Below the pieces are notes generated by a model, which saw only the letters and a list, made by a program, of their open reading frames with translations, made no database searches and was not told the origin of the DNA. The translations under genes and the position numbers were made by a program. Of a stretch of 41,949 bases of DNA, positions 24,934-32,760 are shown one piece after another; position 1 is the stretch's first letter; every line of letters begins with the position of its first letter. Source of the DNA: Paraclostridium benzoelyticum (GTDB lineage: Bacteria > Bacillota > Clostridia > Peptostreptococcales > Peptostreptococcaceae); assembly GCF_001006285.1 (NCBI RefSeq), contig NZ_LBBT01000237.1:1-41949 (forward strand), in the 5' to 3' direction.

Positions 24934-25417
24934 TTGCACACTCCACAGCTTCACCTTTTAGTATATCTATCCCATGTCCTATGGTATCTATTACAAATTC
25001 GATGCTTTCTATTGCTCCTTTAGGACTTCCTGGTAAATTTATTATAACCGTATTTTGTCTTATCCCACTTACACCTCTACTAAGCATTGCTCTCTTAGTT
25101 ATTTTACAAGATTCCATTCTTATGTATTCACTAATTCCCGGAATCTCCCTTTCAATAACTTCCTTTGTAGCTTCTGGAGTTACATCTCTTTTAGAAAATC
25201 CAGTACCTCCATTAGTTAATATCAAATCTACATCTAAATCACATAATTTTATAATTTCATTTTTTAGCATTTCTTTATCGTCAGGAATCATAGTGTAATA
25301 TTTAACTTTATATTCTTCTTTGACATTTATAAAGTCAGCCAGTTTCTTTCCTGTTATATCTTTTCTTTTACCTATAGAACCTTTGTCACTTAAAGTTATT
25401 ATCGCTACATTAAACAT
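24917..25417 (-). CDS. moaB: MoaB/MogA-family molybdopterin adenylyltransferase-like protein
   Basis: 166 residues, the size of MoaB/MogA. Family blocks are VAIITLSDKGSIGKR at the start, ILTNGGTGFSKRDVTPEAT near residue 72 and IINLPGSPKGAIES near 125, which bind molybdopterin. The MogA reaction adenylates molybdopterin before metal insertion; in MoaB-type proteins the same fold is present. AGAGGTGG lies before ATG. First gene of the moaB-moaA pair. MogA rather than MoaB naming is possible. Confidence 0.93.
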   Translation of the reverse strand: MFNVAIITLSDKGSIGKRKDITGKKLADFINVKEEYKVKYYTMIPDDKEMLKNEIIKLCDLDVDLILTNGGTGFSKRDVTPEATKEVIEREIPGISEYIRMESCKITKRAMLSRGVSGIRQNTVIINLPGSPKGAIESIEFVIDTIGHGIDILKGEAVECANDRQV

Positions 25418-25510
25418 ATATCCACCTCTTTAAATCTCTTATGTATATACATAATTCTACCATATATTTTTTATGTTAGATAGTAACCTCTTTTAATATC
25501 TTTAAGTTAA

Positions 25511-25546
25511 AACATCAGTTACATAAAATTTTATGTAACTGATGTT
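25511..25546 (-). terminator. Intrinsic terminator of the alr-ldcA pair
   Basis: Perfect 36-bp palindrome (arms 25511-25528 and 25529-25546) three bases past the ldcA stop; U tract on the minus strand is modest. Confidence 0.8.
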
Positions 25547-25548
25547 TT

Positions 25549-26478
25549 CTATCTACTAAAATATATATTTTTATTTGTGGCATCTAATTTGCAACTTACT
25601 CCTAAAGGTATACTTATCATTGGATTACAATGTCCTGATTGCAAGTTGTATATACAAGGTTTATTGTAATTTTTAACTCTATCTGATAGTAAATCATATA
25701 ATTCATAATCATCAACTTTTTCTTTTTTGCAATCTTCAAAATCTCCAAATATAATACCTCTGCATTCTTTAAATTTACCTCCTAATTCTAATTGTGTAAG
25801 CATTCTATCTATTCTATAGATTTGTTCTCCAACTTCTTCTATAAACAAAATCTTATCTTTAGTATCAATCTCATATTTAGTTCCCATAGTACTTGCTATC
25901 AATGATAAATTACCACCTATTATTTTTCCTTCTGTAACTCCCTCTACTACAGTATATAATTCTTCTCCCATAGGATTTTCTATAGTTAAGTTATCTTTCA
26001 TATTAATCATATTTTTAAAAGAATTGTAAGTAAAGTCATTCCAGTTTGGTGATGTTGATGCCATTATCCCATGATAAGTTACCAAATTACAATATTGATT
26101 AAAAGCTATATGAAGTGCAGTTATATCTGAGTACCCAATAAACACTTTTGGATTTGCCTTTATAATATCATAGTTTATTTTATCAAGTATTCTAGGTGTT
26201 CCATACCCACCCCTAAGACATAAAATTCCATCAACTTCTTTGTCTTTAAACATTGTTTCTATATCTTTAACTCTTGTATTATCATCACCTGCTAAATATC
26301 CTTTATAGCTTAGATAGCAAGTGTCTCCCATTTTTACTTTATATCCAAAACTTTCAATAGTTCTTTTTATTTTATCAATTTCAAAATTTAAAGAATCTTT
26401 GCTCTCAGGTTTATATGGACTTGATGGTGCTATTATTCCTATTGTATCACCCTTTTTTAACTGTTTTGGAAATATCAT
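25549..26478 (-). CDS. ldcA: LD-carboxypeptidase, peptidase family S66
   Basis: 309 residues. The Ser-Glu-His triad of S66 is visible: Ser117 in FIGYSDITA, Glu in LFIEEVGEQIYRIDRML, and His in LQSGHCNPMI. The N-terminal KKGDTIGIIAPSSP and LRGGYGTPR segments are typical. It trims the terminal D-amino acid from murein tetrapeptides released in wall turnover, or inactivates related peptides (MccF branch). No signal peptide: cytoplasmic. Its ATG lies two bases after the alr stop and its ribosome site is within alr, so the two are one operon, linking D-Ala release to alanine racemisation. Confidence 0.93.
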   Translation of the reverse strand: MIFPKQLKKGDTIGIIAPSSPYKPESKDSLNFEIDKIKRTIESFGYKVKMGDTCYLSYKGYLAGDDNTRVKDIETMFKDKEVDGILCLRGGYGTPRILDKINYDIIKANPKVFIGYSDITALHIAFNQYCNLVTYHGIMASTSPNWNDFTYNSFKNMINMKDNLTIENPMGEELYTVVEGVTEGKIIGGNLSLIASTMGTKYEIDTKDKILFIEEVGEQIYRIDRMLTQLELGGKFKECRGIIFGDFEDCKKEKVDDYELYDLLSDRVKNYNKPCIYNLQSGHCNPMISIPLGVSCKLDATNKNIYFSR

Positions 26479-26480
26479 AA

Positions 26481-27620
26481 TTAATCATCCCCCATTATAT
26501 AATTTAAACTTTTTATTATTTTATTATTTTTTAAATAAACTTTATCAACTCTTCTTGATGTTAATACAAGTATTTCATTTCTATTTGTATCACATAAGTT
26601 TGCAATCTCTAAAATATTAGGACCATTTTTCCCATAAAAAATAACCTCTTTTTCATAATCATTTTCATTTATATCACTTATGTCTATAATCATTTGATCC
26701 ATACAAATCTTGCCTATTATATTGCATTTTTTATTATTTACATATACATAACCTTTATTTGATAGGCATCTTGGTATTCCATCTGCATATCCACACGGTA
26801 TAATACCTATATTCATATCCTTATTTGCTATGTATGAATAATCATAACTTATACCTTCTCCTTTAAGAAGTCTTTTCACTTGTATTATTTTTGATTTAAA
26901 TGTAATAGCTTCACCCAAATTTAAATTTGACTTGCGACTATTGTATCCATATATACTAGATCCAACCCTAACCATATCTAAATGGAAACCCTCATAAGCT
27001 ACCATACCTATACTGTCACATATATGCTTTATAGGTATATATTTGTATTTTGATATCCCATATAATATATTTTTAAACTTATCGAATTGTTCATAGTCAG
27101 ATTTTTCATCTTTAAGTGCTAAATGGGAGAAAATTCCTTCCACAAATATATGATCTAAATTTATAATATCTTTTATATCTTCAAGGGTAGATTCATTAAT
27201 TTTAAATCCTAATCGATTAAATCCTGTATCTATTTTTATATGAATCTTGCCTTTAATATTTTTTGTCTTGCAAATACCATTAATTATATTAGCTTGCTTA
27301 GTTGAAAACACTGTAATTGTTATGTTTTTTTCAATAGCCAGCTCCAGGTAATCATCTGGAATATATCCCATTACTAAAATGGGTAAATCTATATTATTTT
27401 CTCTTAATTCAAAAGCTTCACTTATAGCTGCAACACATATATAATCTACATTTTCTTTATCTATATTTTTGCATAGTTGAACTGCTCCATGTCCATATGC
27501 ATCTGCTTTAACTACTATAGCTAATTTTGTATTTTTTGAAATATATTTTTTTATCTCACATATATTTTTATTTATTATATCTAAATCAATCTCTAAATAA
27601 GTTTCTCTTGTTAAATTCAT
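26481..27620 (-). CDS. alr: Alanine racemase
   Basis: 379 residues, fold-type III PLP enzyme. The PLP lysine is Lys38 in VVKADAYGHG; the catalytic Tyr is expected in EGISYDYSYIA near residue 255; other family blocks are DTGFNRLGF, RVGSSIYGYN, IIPCGYADGIPR and GKICMDQMIID. It interconverts L- and D-alanine for wall synthesis or uses D-Ala released by LdcA. GGAGG precedes ATG. The gene is transcribed away from the D-aminopeptidase at 27758, with a shared 137-bp region between them. It may be a second, catabolic alr copy, which the window cannot tell. Confidence 0.95.
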   Translation of the reverse strand: MNLTRETYLEIDLDIINKNICEIKKYISKNTKLAIVVKADAYGHGAVQLCKNIDKENVDYICVAAISEAFELRENNIDLPILVMGYIPDDYLELAIEKNITITVFSTKQANIINGICKTKNIKGKIHIKIDTGFNRLGFKINESTLEDIKDIINLDHIFVEGIFSHLALKDEKSDYEQFDKFKNILYGISKYKYIPIKHICDSIGMVAYEGFHLDMVRVGSSIYGYNSRKSNLNLGEAITFKSKIIQVKRLLKGEGISYDYSYIANKDMNIGIIPCGYADGIPRCLSNKGYVYVNNKKCNIIGKICMDQMIIDISDINENDYEKEVIFYGKNGPNILEIANLCDTNRNEILVLTSRRVDKVYLKNNKIIKSLNYIMGDD

Positions 27621-27757
27621 AAGTTTCCTCCATTAATATGCTTTTTATATGTATATTTTTAGATTTAAATAACTATATCTATTATATGAAATTTAAAATT
27701 ATTAATAGACAGTCCTCTTAATAATTTTAATTTTAATAAAGATTAGGGGGAAATTTT

Positions 27758-28555
27758 ATGAGAGTATATATAAGTGCTGATATAGAAGGTACGTGTGGAA
27801 TTGTAAATTGGGAGGAAACTAACCTTAATTGCGCTCATTCAGAGTATCATAAAACTCAGATGACTAAAGAGGTTAAATCAGCTTGTGATGGAGCTAACAC
27901 AAATAATTGTGATTTTATTTTAGTAAAAGATGCTCATGATAGCGCTCGAAATATTAATCCATCTTTACTTCCTACAAATGTAAGCTTAGTTAGAGGATGG
28001 ACTAATGGTCCTCTTATTATGATGTCAGGTATTGATCCTACTTTTGATGCAACTCTTTTTATAGGATATCATAGTGGAGCTAGTCAAGATGGAAACCCAC
28101 TTTCTCATACAATGAATAGTTCTAAATATGATTATGTAAAGATAAATGATGAAATCGCAACAGAATTTATGGTAAATGCATATACAAGTGCTTACTTTGA
28201 TGTTCCTGTAGCATTTTTAAGTGGAGATGAACTTCTTTGTAAAAATGCTAAAAAACTAAATCCAAATATAGTAACAGTTCCTGTATCAAAAGGAATTGGA
28301 AATGCATCTATCTCTATACATCCAGATATAGCTTTAAAAAATATAAAAGATGGTGTTGAGCAAGCTCTATCAGGTGATCTTTCTAGACATATAATAAAAC
28401 TCCCTGATTTATTTGACATAGAAATCAAATTTAAAAATCACTATGATGCTTATCAAGCTTCTTTCTATCCAAAATGTAAATTAATAAATACTCAAACAAT
28501 ATCTTTTTCAACAGATGATTATTATGAGTTTTTAAGAATGTTTTTATTTATTTAA
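27758..28555 (+). CDS. D-aminopeptidase DppA-like, peptidase family M55
   Basis: 265 residues, the size of B. subtilis DppA. The zinc site is visible: Asp8 and Glu10 in YISADIEGTCGI, His60 in VKDAHDSAR, His105 in GYHSGASQDG, with the catalytic His in PLSHTMNSS near 117. It releases D-amino acids from the N-terminus of D-Ala-containing peptides. AGGGGGAAA precedes ATG. Divergent from alr and beside ldcA, so the three could form a route that salvages wall D-peptides. B. subtilis DppA travels with a dipeptide ABC importer, which is missing here. Confidence 0.93.
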   Translation: MRVYISADIEGTCGIVNWEETNLNCAHSEYHKTQMTKEVKSACDGANTNNCDFILVKDAHDSARNINPSLLPTNVSLVRGWTNGPLIMMSGIDPTFDATLFIGYHSGASQDGNPLSHTMNSSKYDYVKINDEIATEFMVNAYTSAYFDVPVAFLSGDELLCKNAKKLNPNIVTVPVSKGIGNASISIHPDIALKNIKDGVEQALSGDLSRHIIKLPDLFDIEIKFKNHYDAYQASFYPKCKLINTQTISFSTDDYYEFLRMFLFI

Positions 28556-28557
28556 AG

Positions 28558-28599
28558 AAAGTGCTAATGATAATTAAATTTAATTATCATTAGCACTTT
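28558..28599. terminator. Bidirectional terminator between D-aminopeptidase and flavodoxin genes
   Basis: Perfect 42-bp palindrome (arms 28558-28578 and 28579-28599) with A/T tails on both sides; contains the stop codon of the flavodoxin gene. Confidence 0.88.
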
Positions 28600-29134
28600 T
28601 ATATACACTGATTTTATCTATCAATTCTTTTATAGATTTTTTATCAGTTAAGTCTATTTTTTCTTCAAATCCCCTTAAAACAACTTTATCATCTTCTGTT
28701 AAATCTGATTTGGTCTTTTTGTCTATCATGCTTTTTAGTGCTTTCATCATAATTTTGTCTATGAAGCTTAGTGAACTATAATCTAAGCCTCCTTTAAAAT
28801 TGTAAAATCCAACATTTTTTTCTTCTATATTTTTAAAATTATTTTTTATTAATGATTCTTTTCTATTTTCACTTATACTTTCCATTCCAACTGAAAAAAT
28901 ATAAATATTCTTATCTTTTATTTTATTATAGTTTTGGTCAATAAAGTTTAATCCATTTATTTTTCCCTTATATATGCCACCTCCAAATATTATAGTTTCA
29001 TATTCGTCTAAATGTTTTGACCTTATATCTGAAATTTCATATAAATCTGCATCTAACTTCAAAGCAATCCATCCTGCATATTTTTTTGTACTACCATATT
29101 TAGTTTTATATATTACTGCAATTTTTTTACTCAT
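28580..29134 (-). CDS. Flavodoxin-domain protein (HemG-like)
   Basis: 184 residues. The FMN phosphate loop is IYKTKYGSTKKYA at residues 8-20 and FGGGIYKG near 51 with IFSVGME near 82 complete the flavin site. Flavodoxins of this length and type act as electron carriers or as a menaquinone-linked protoporphyrinogen oxidase (HemG); anaerobic Clostridia usually lack haem synthesis, so a redox carrier role is likelier. GAGGTG precedes ATG. It follows an MFS exporter by 67 bases and may be transcribed with it. Confidence 0.87.
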   Translation of the reverse strand: MSKKIAVIYKTKYGSTKKYAGWIALKLDADLYEISDIRSKHLDEYETIIFGGGIYKGKINGLNFIDQNYNKIKDKNIYIFSVGMESISENRKESLIKNNFKNIEEKNVGFYNFKGGLDYSSLSFIDKIMMKALKSMIDKKTKSDLTEDDKVVLRGFEEKIDLTDKKSIKELIDKISVYKSANDN

Positions 29135-29201
29135 ATAAACACCTCATCTTACAGTTATTTCTTCTTATATATACTTATATGACTCATTTGTTCATTTTCC
29201 T

Positions 29202-30425
29202 TTAATTATTTTTCATACTCTTTTTTATCATCATCATCGTAATCATTCCAAAGGTCGCAACTGTTGCAACAATCATCCATCCTACAAATATATTGTATTT
29301 TTCTATCATATCACCCATAATCATAGGTCCTATTGCAAATCCGATCCCTGATATTAAAGGTAGTATCGAACTTATTCTTCCTCTATGTGATGCTGGAGTG
29401 TTATTCGCAATAAACGTTCCTTGATTTATAACTATTAAAATTTCTCCTATTGTCATTAAAAATACACCTATAAAAAATAAAACTACGGTATTTACTATTC
29501 CAAACATAAAAAATGCAATTGCATAAAATACCCCTCCAATAGACATGGCCTTTAGTACATTCATTTTTGTTGTTAAAGATGTAATTATAGGTGTAAATAC
29601 TATAACTACTACTCCATTTATTCCACCTAGCAATCCATAAAGTTTTGCTCCATTTGATCCAAATAAATCTTCTAACTGTATCGGTAATGCAAATCCCCAC
29701 TGTGAATATGAAAAATAGTACATCAATACGCCTAGAGAAAAGAAAATTAGTGTAGGTCTTTGAATCAGAACCTTAAATGCAGAACCTTCTACCTTTTGCT
29801 CTAAATCGCTTAAAACCTGTTCGTTTTCATAGTTTTCATCATTTATTTTTCTTTCTTTTACAAATAGAATTATTAAGACTAGTGCTATTAAAGTTGTAAT
29901 TCCATCTCCTATAAATATAAGTGGTAAGTAATTTTCATACAAAAGTCCACCTAATATAGGTCCTATGCAAAATCCTATATTGCTTCCCATGTATAAAAGA
30001 GAGTACGAAGCTTTTCTATTTTTATAGGTTGTTATATCTGCATTTAAAGCTTCAAATGCAGGTGATGAAATTGAATATAGACAAGATGACAAAATCATTA
30101 TTTTTGCCATTGTTGTTGAAGGTTTCATAAATCCACAAGCTATAAGTGTTAAAGCTCCAAGAAACTGGCAAATAATTATAACTTTTCTTCTTCCTATCGT
30201 ATCTGCTAATTTCCCTCCAAATATCATTGCAGGTGCTTGAAATGCAGATAGTGTAGTTATAAATATCCCTGCTTCAGATATCGATAATCCGATTTTTTGA
30301 GTTAAAATTAAAGCCATTAAAGGATGTACAAAAGCCCCAAGACTATTTACAATCCTACCAATAAACAAAACGTATACTTCTTTTGACAAGCCCTGGTATG
30401 TTTTTAATAAATTGTTAATTCCCAT
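29202..30425 (-). CDS. Major facilitator superfamily transporter, drug-efflux-like
   Basis: About 407 residues with twelve membrane helices. The MFS loop motif between helices 2 and 3 is FGGKLADTIGRRKVII near residue 69, and GPILGGLLYE near 152 is the antiporter motif C region of drug/H+ antiporters. Exports an unknown small molecule. The ATG at 30423-30425 follows GAGGAGGG; a longer frame five codons upstream has no separate ribosome site. No regulator is adjacent. Confidence 0.88.
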   Translation of the reverse strand: MGINNLLKTYQGLSKEVYVLFIGRIVNSLGAFVHPLMALILTQKIGLSISEAGIFITTLSAFQAPAMIFGGKLADTIGRRKVIIICQFLGALTLIACGFMKPSTTMAKIMILSSCLYSISSPAFEALNADITTYKNRKASYSLLYMGSNIGFCIGPILGGLLYENYLPLIFIGDGITTLIALVLIILFVKERKINDENYENEQVLSDLEQKVEGSAFKVLIQRPTLIFFSLGVLMYYFSYSQWGFALPIQLEDLFGSNGAKLYGLLGGINGVVVIVFTPIITSLTTKMNVLKAMSIGGVFYAIAFFMFGIVNTVVLFFIGVFLMTIGEILIVINQGTFIANNTPASHRGRISSILPLISGIGFAIGPMIMGDMIEKYNIFVGWMIVATVATFGMITMMMIKKSMKNN

Positions 30426-30544
30426 AGCATCCCTCCTCACAAATTGTTTATACTATATAATTATATTCCTTCTAGCTCCTCTAAAAGCACTTTTAAAGTA
30501 AATCCTCCTAATATATTTGTAATTTTCCAAATATTATAAAAACA

Positions 30545-30590
30545 AAATAAGTCATATTAAAATATTCAATCTATTTAATATGACTTATTT
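30545..30590 (-). terminator. Intrinsic terminator of the EamA gene
   Basis: 17-bp perfect arms 30545-30561 and 30574-30590 with a 12-base loop; U-rich tract follows on the minus strand. Confidence 0.75.
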
Positions 30591-30596
30591 AATGTT

Positions 30597-31493
30597 TCAT
30601 TCAGCTTCATTAAGCTCTAACGAATCTTCTGTTTTAAATAAAAACGACAATTTTGTTTCTGCACAAATAATAGCCGTAAATATAAATAAACTTCCCAAAA
30701 TCATTCTAAGAGTTATTATTTCCTTTGCTATTATTATAGAAAAAAGCATCCCAAATATCGCTTCAGTGGATAATAATATTGCTGTTTTAGTTCCATCAAC
30801 TTTAGTTTGGCATATAGTTTGCCCAAGAAAACATAACGTTGTATTAAACACACCTAAAAATAGTACAGATCCTATAGTTGAACTGTTTATAGCAGTACTT
30901 GATTCTCCTGCAAAAAACTGTAATGTCAACGATAGTAAAAATGCCGTTGCCATTTGTATGCATGTAAGTACAACAGGATCATGTTCTTTTGTAAATTCGC
31001 TAGTTAAAAATATATGCATAGCAAACCCCACTGCACATATTAATGTCAGACCATCTCCAAAACTTATACTAAAGTCTGACTCTAATGAGATTATTCCTAT
31101 TCCTATAAGTGCAATTAAACTACTTATAATTCCTATTTTTTCTATCTTTCGTTTATATAAAATACACCCTACAAATGGTACTATTACAACATTTGCAGCT
31201 GTTAAAAATGCGCTTTTCGCTGAAGTTGTATATTTCAATCCGAACGTCTGAAAAGAAAATGCTATAAATAAAAATATACCAAGTAATACCCCTGAAATAA
31301 TATCTTTTTTATTTGTATTTCTAAGTTTTTTAAAGAATATTACCCCTATTAAAAGTGCTCCTATAAAAAACCTACCTGTCATTAATTGAAATGGCGTAAG
31401 ACCATTTTCCAACCCAAGCTGAGTTGCTACAAATCCACTTCCCCAAATCAGAGATACTAATAATAATCCAATTTCTCCACTATACTTTTTTAT
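30597..31493 (-). CDS. EamA/DMT-family transporter, apparent AUA start
   Basis: About 298 residues with ten membrane helices in two EamA repeats (first WGSGFVATQLGLENGL, second FLGVFNTTLCFLGQTI). Drug/metabolite transporters of this size export amino acids or similar solutes. Conventional calling would start at a TTG at 31410-31412, giving 271 residues but cutting off the first helix, which is clearly coded upstream (GEIGLLLVSLIWGSGF). Reading back in frame, no ATG, GTG or TTG occurs before a stop at about 31523; the codon placed correctly after the strong GGAGGGGG site is ATA at 31491-31493. So the start is AUA, or the true start codon has mutated. Transcribed alone, with its own terminator. 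Confidence 0.8.
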   Translation of the reverse strand: MKKYSGEIGLLLVSLIWGSGFVATQLGLENGLTPFQLMTGRFFIGALLIGVIFFKKLRNTNKKDIISGVLLGIFLFIAFSFQTFGLKYTTSAKSAFLTAANVVIVPFVGCILYKRKIEKIGIISSLIALIGIGIISLESDFSISFGDGLTLICAVGFAMHIFLTSEFTKEHDPVVLTCIQMATAFLLSLTLQFFAGESSTAINSSTIGSVLFLGVFNTTLCFLGQTICQTKVDGTKTAILLSTEAIFGMLFSIIIAKEIITLRMILGSLFIFTAIICAETKLSFLFKTEDSLELNEAE

Positions 31494-31763
31494 AAAAACC
31501 CCCTCCTTTTTTACCCACTCATATTATTATATTATTTATTTAGCACTTTTTCTATAATCTATAAAAACTTTATGTATAAATTTTCATAATTGTAAAAAAT
31601 TTCGCCTATTTATATAATTAGATTAAAATTATTCATATTTTTGATGTGTGTAATATTTTAGAAAATATAAAAGTTTCGACGTTTTTTGTTATCTATTTAC
31701 ATATTTTGGCACGAGTGCTAAGATTTAATTATTAAATCAATTATTCTTAAGGAGATGTTAAAG

Positions 31764-32027
31764 ATGACTGTTAAAAATGAAGTAAAACACATAGAAGACG
31801 AATTAAAAAAAGATGTAGAATGTTTAAAATCTATACATGAAGATAAAAAAGAACTTAGACATGAAAATCATGAAGAACATAAATTTACTAAAGAATTAAA
31901 GCATGAAATGAAAAAAGAAGAAAGAGAACTAGAAAGAGAAGAAAGTAAAATAATTAAAGAAGAAAACAAAGAAATAAAAAAAATAGATAAAGAAATAAAA
32001 AAAGAATTAAAACAATTAGAGAAATAG
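31764..32027 (+). CDS. Highly charged helical protein, 87 residues
   Basis: Almost entirely Lys, Glu and Asp with His: it begins MTVKNEVKHIEDELKKD and continues in helical heptad-like repeats (KEERELEREESK, KEENKEIKKIDKE). Probably one long coiled coil, or a single alpha helix stabilised by i/i+4 salt bridges. One cysteine (VECLKS) and no membrane segment. The ATG at 31764 lies nine bases after AAGGAG; the ATG three codons earlier overlaps that site. Promoter TTTACA-17-TAAGAT (31697-31725) is seen. Function unknown. Confidence 0.7.
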   Translation: MTVKNEVKHIEDELKKDVECLKSIHEDKKELRHENHEEHKFTKELKHEMKKEERELEREESKIIKEENKEIKKIDKEIKKELKQLEK

Positions 32028-32031
32028 TTTT

Positions 32032-32069
32032 AAAAGCGTACCTTACAAATAGTAAAGTACGCTTTTTTT
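32032..32069 (+). terminator. Intrinsic terminator of the charged-helix gene
   Basis: AAAAGCGTAC (32032-32041) pairs with GTACGCTTTT (32057-32066), inner bases extend the stem imperfectly, and a T7 run follows. Confidence 0.82.
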
Positions 32070-32095
32070 AAAAACTTGGACTATTTACATATCTA

Positions 32096-32144
32096 TCCCT
32101 ATATATATTAATATTGAACTATTTTATTTTAATATATATAGGGA
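32096..32144 (+). promoter_or_regulatory. 15-bp inverted repeat across promoter and ribosome site of mntP
   Basis: Perfect arms 32096-32110 and 32130-32144. The right arm ends in the Shine-Dalgarno sequence (GGGAGGA at 32141). A possible promoter TTGGAC (32076) with CTATAT (32099) would start transcription within the loop, in which case the repeat is a DNA operator, not an RNA hairpin. Confidence 0.5.
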
Positions 32145-32152
32145 GGATTTTC

Positions 32153-32716
32153 ATGAGCATAACTTTCATCTTAATGACTTCTATTGCATTATCTATGGAT
32201 GCATTTACTGTATCATTATCTAAGGGTATGTGTGTAAAAAAATTAGATTTTAAATTGGCTCTTAAAATTGGTTTTTCTTTTGGACTATTTCAAGCTTTAA
32301 TGCCTCTTATTGGATGGAAAATTGGAATTGGATTTTCTGAATATATAAAGTCTATTGATCACGTAATAGCATTAGTGCTGTTGTGTTTTTTAGGATTGAA
32401 TATGATTTTTTCAAATGATGATAATTCTAACTCCTCTAAGTTGAGTAATTTTAATATATTTATTTTAGCTATTGCTACTAGCATAGATGCTCTTGCCGTA
32501 GGCATTAGTTTTTCATTTTTAAATATTTCAATACTACCAATAATACTTTGTATCGGCACAATAACCTTCATACTTTGTTTTTTAGGTGTATTAATAGGAA
32601 ATAAGGTTGGGTATTTTTTAGGAAGTTTCGCTAAATTTTCAGGTGGAATAATCCTTATTTTAATAGGTTTTAATATTTTTAATGAACATACTGGATTTTT
32701 AAATTATTTCTTTTAA
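32153..32716 (+). CDS. mntP: Manganese efflux pump MntP family
   Basis: 187 residues, six membrane helices, two DUF204 repeats. Each repeat has the conserved acidic motif: SMDAFTVSLSKG near residue 14 and TSIDALAVGISFSF near 114, where the Asp residues bind metal. Exports Mn2+ when it is in excess. ATG at 32153 follows GGGAGGA by six bases; an upstream in-frame start at 32114 lies before the ribosome site. No yybP-ykoY riboswitch, common before this gene elsewhere, was seen; instead a perfect inverted repeat covers the promoter and ribosome site. Confidence 0.92.
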   Translation: MSITFILMTSIALSMDAFTVSLSKGMCVKKLDFKLALKIGFSFGLFQALMPLIGWKIGIGFSEYIKSIDHVIALVLLCFLGLNMIFSNDDNSNSSKLSNFNIFILAIATSIDALAVGISFSFLNISILPIILCIGTITFILCFLGVLIGNKVGYFLGSFAKFSGGIILILIGFNIFNEHTGFLNYFF

Positions 32717-32725
32717 GTACATAGT

Positions 32726-32760
32726 TTAAGGTGGCATCTAATATCTAAATGTCACCTTAA
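32726..32760. terminator. Hairpin between convergent mntP and ABC exporter genes
   Basis: TTAAGGTGGCAT (32726-32737) and ATGTCACCTTAA (32749-32760), one mismatch (G-U in the plus-strand RNA), loop 11 bases; contains the ABC stop codon. No clear U run, so function as a terminator is uncertain. Confidence 0.5.

Noticed and set aside
29401..29700. Second frame within the MFS gene
   Set aside because: Low-complexity Tyr/Asn/Cys-rich product without ribosome site; a shadow of the transporter.
30580..31251. Long open frame on the plus strand opposite the EamA gene
   Set aside because: It is antisense to a clear membrane transporter, has no ribosome site, and its composition mirrors the other strand.
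31700..31726. GGCACGAGTGCTAAG resembling a CIRCE heat-shock operator
   Set aside because: Only one half (GAGTGCTAA) is present and the spacing of the full TTAGCACTC-N9-GAGTGCTAA element is missing.
32070..32152. yybP-ykoY manganese riboswitch before mntP
   Set aside because: The leader is too short and lacks the conserved loops; only a simple inverted repeat is seen.
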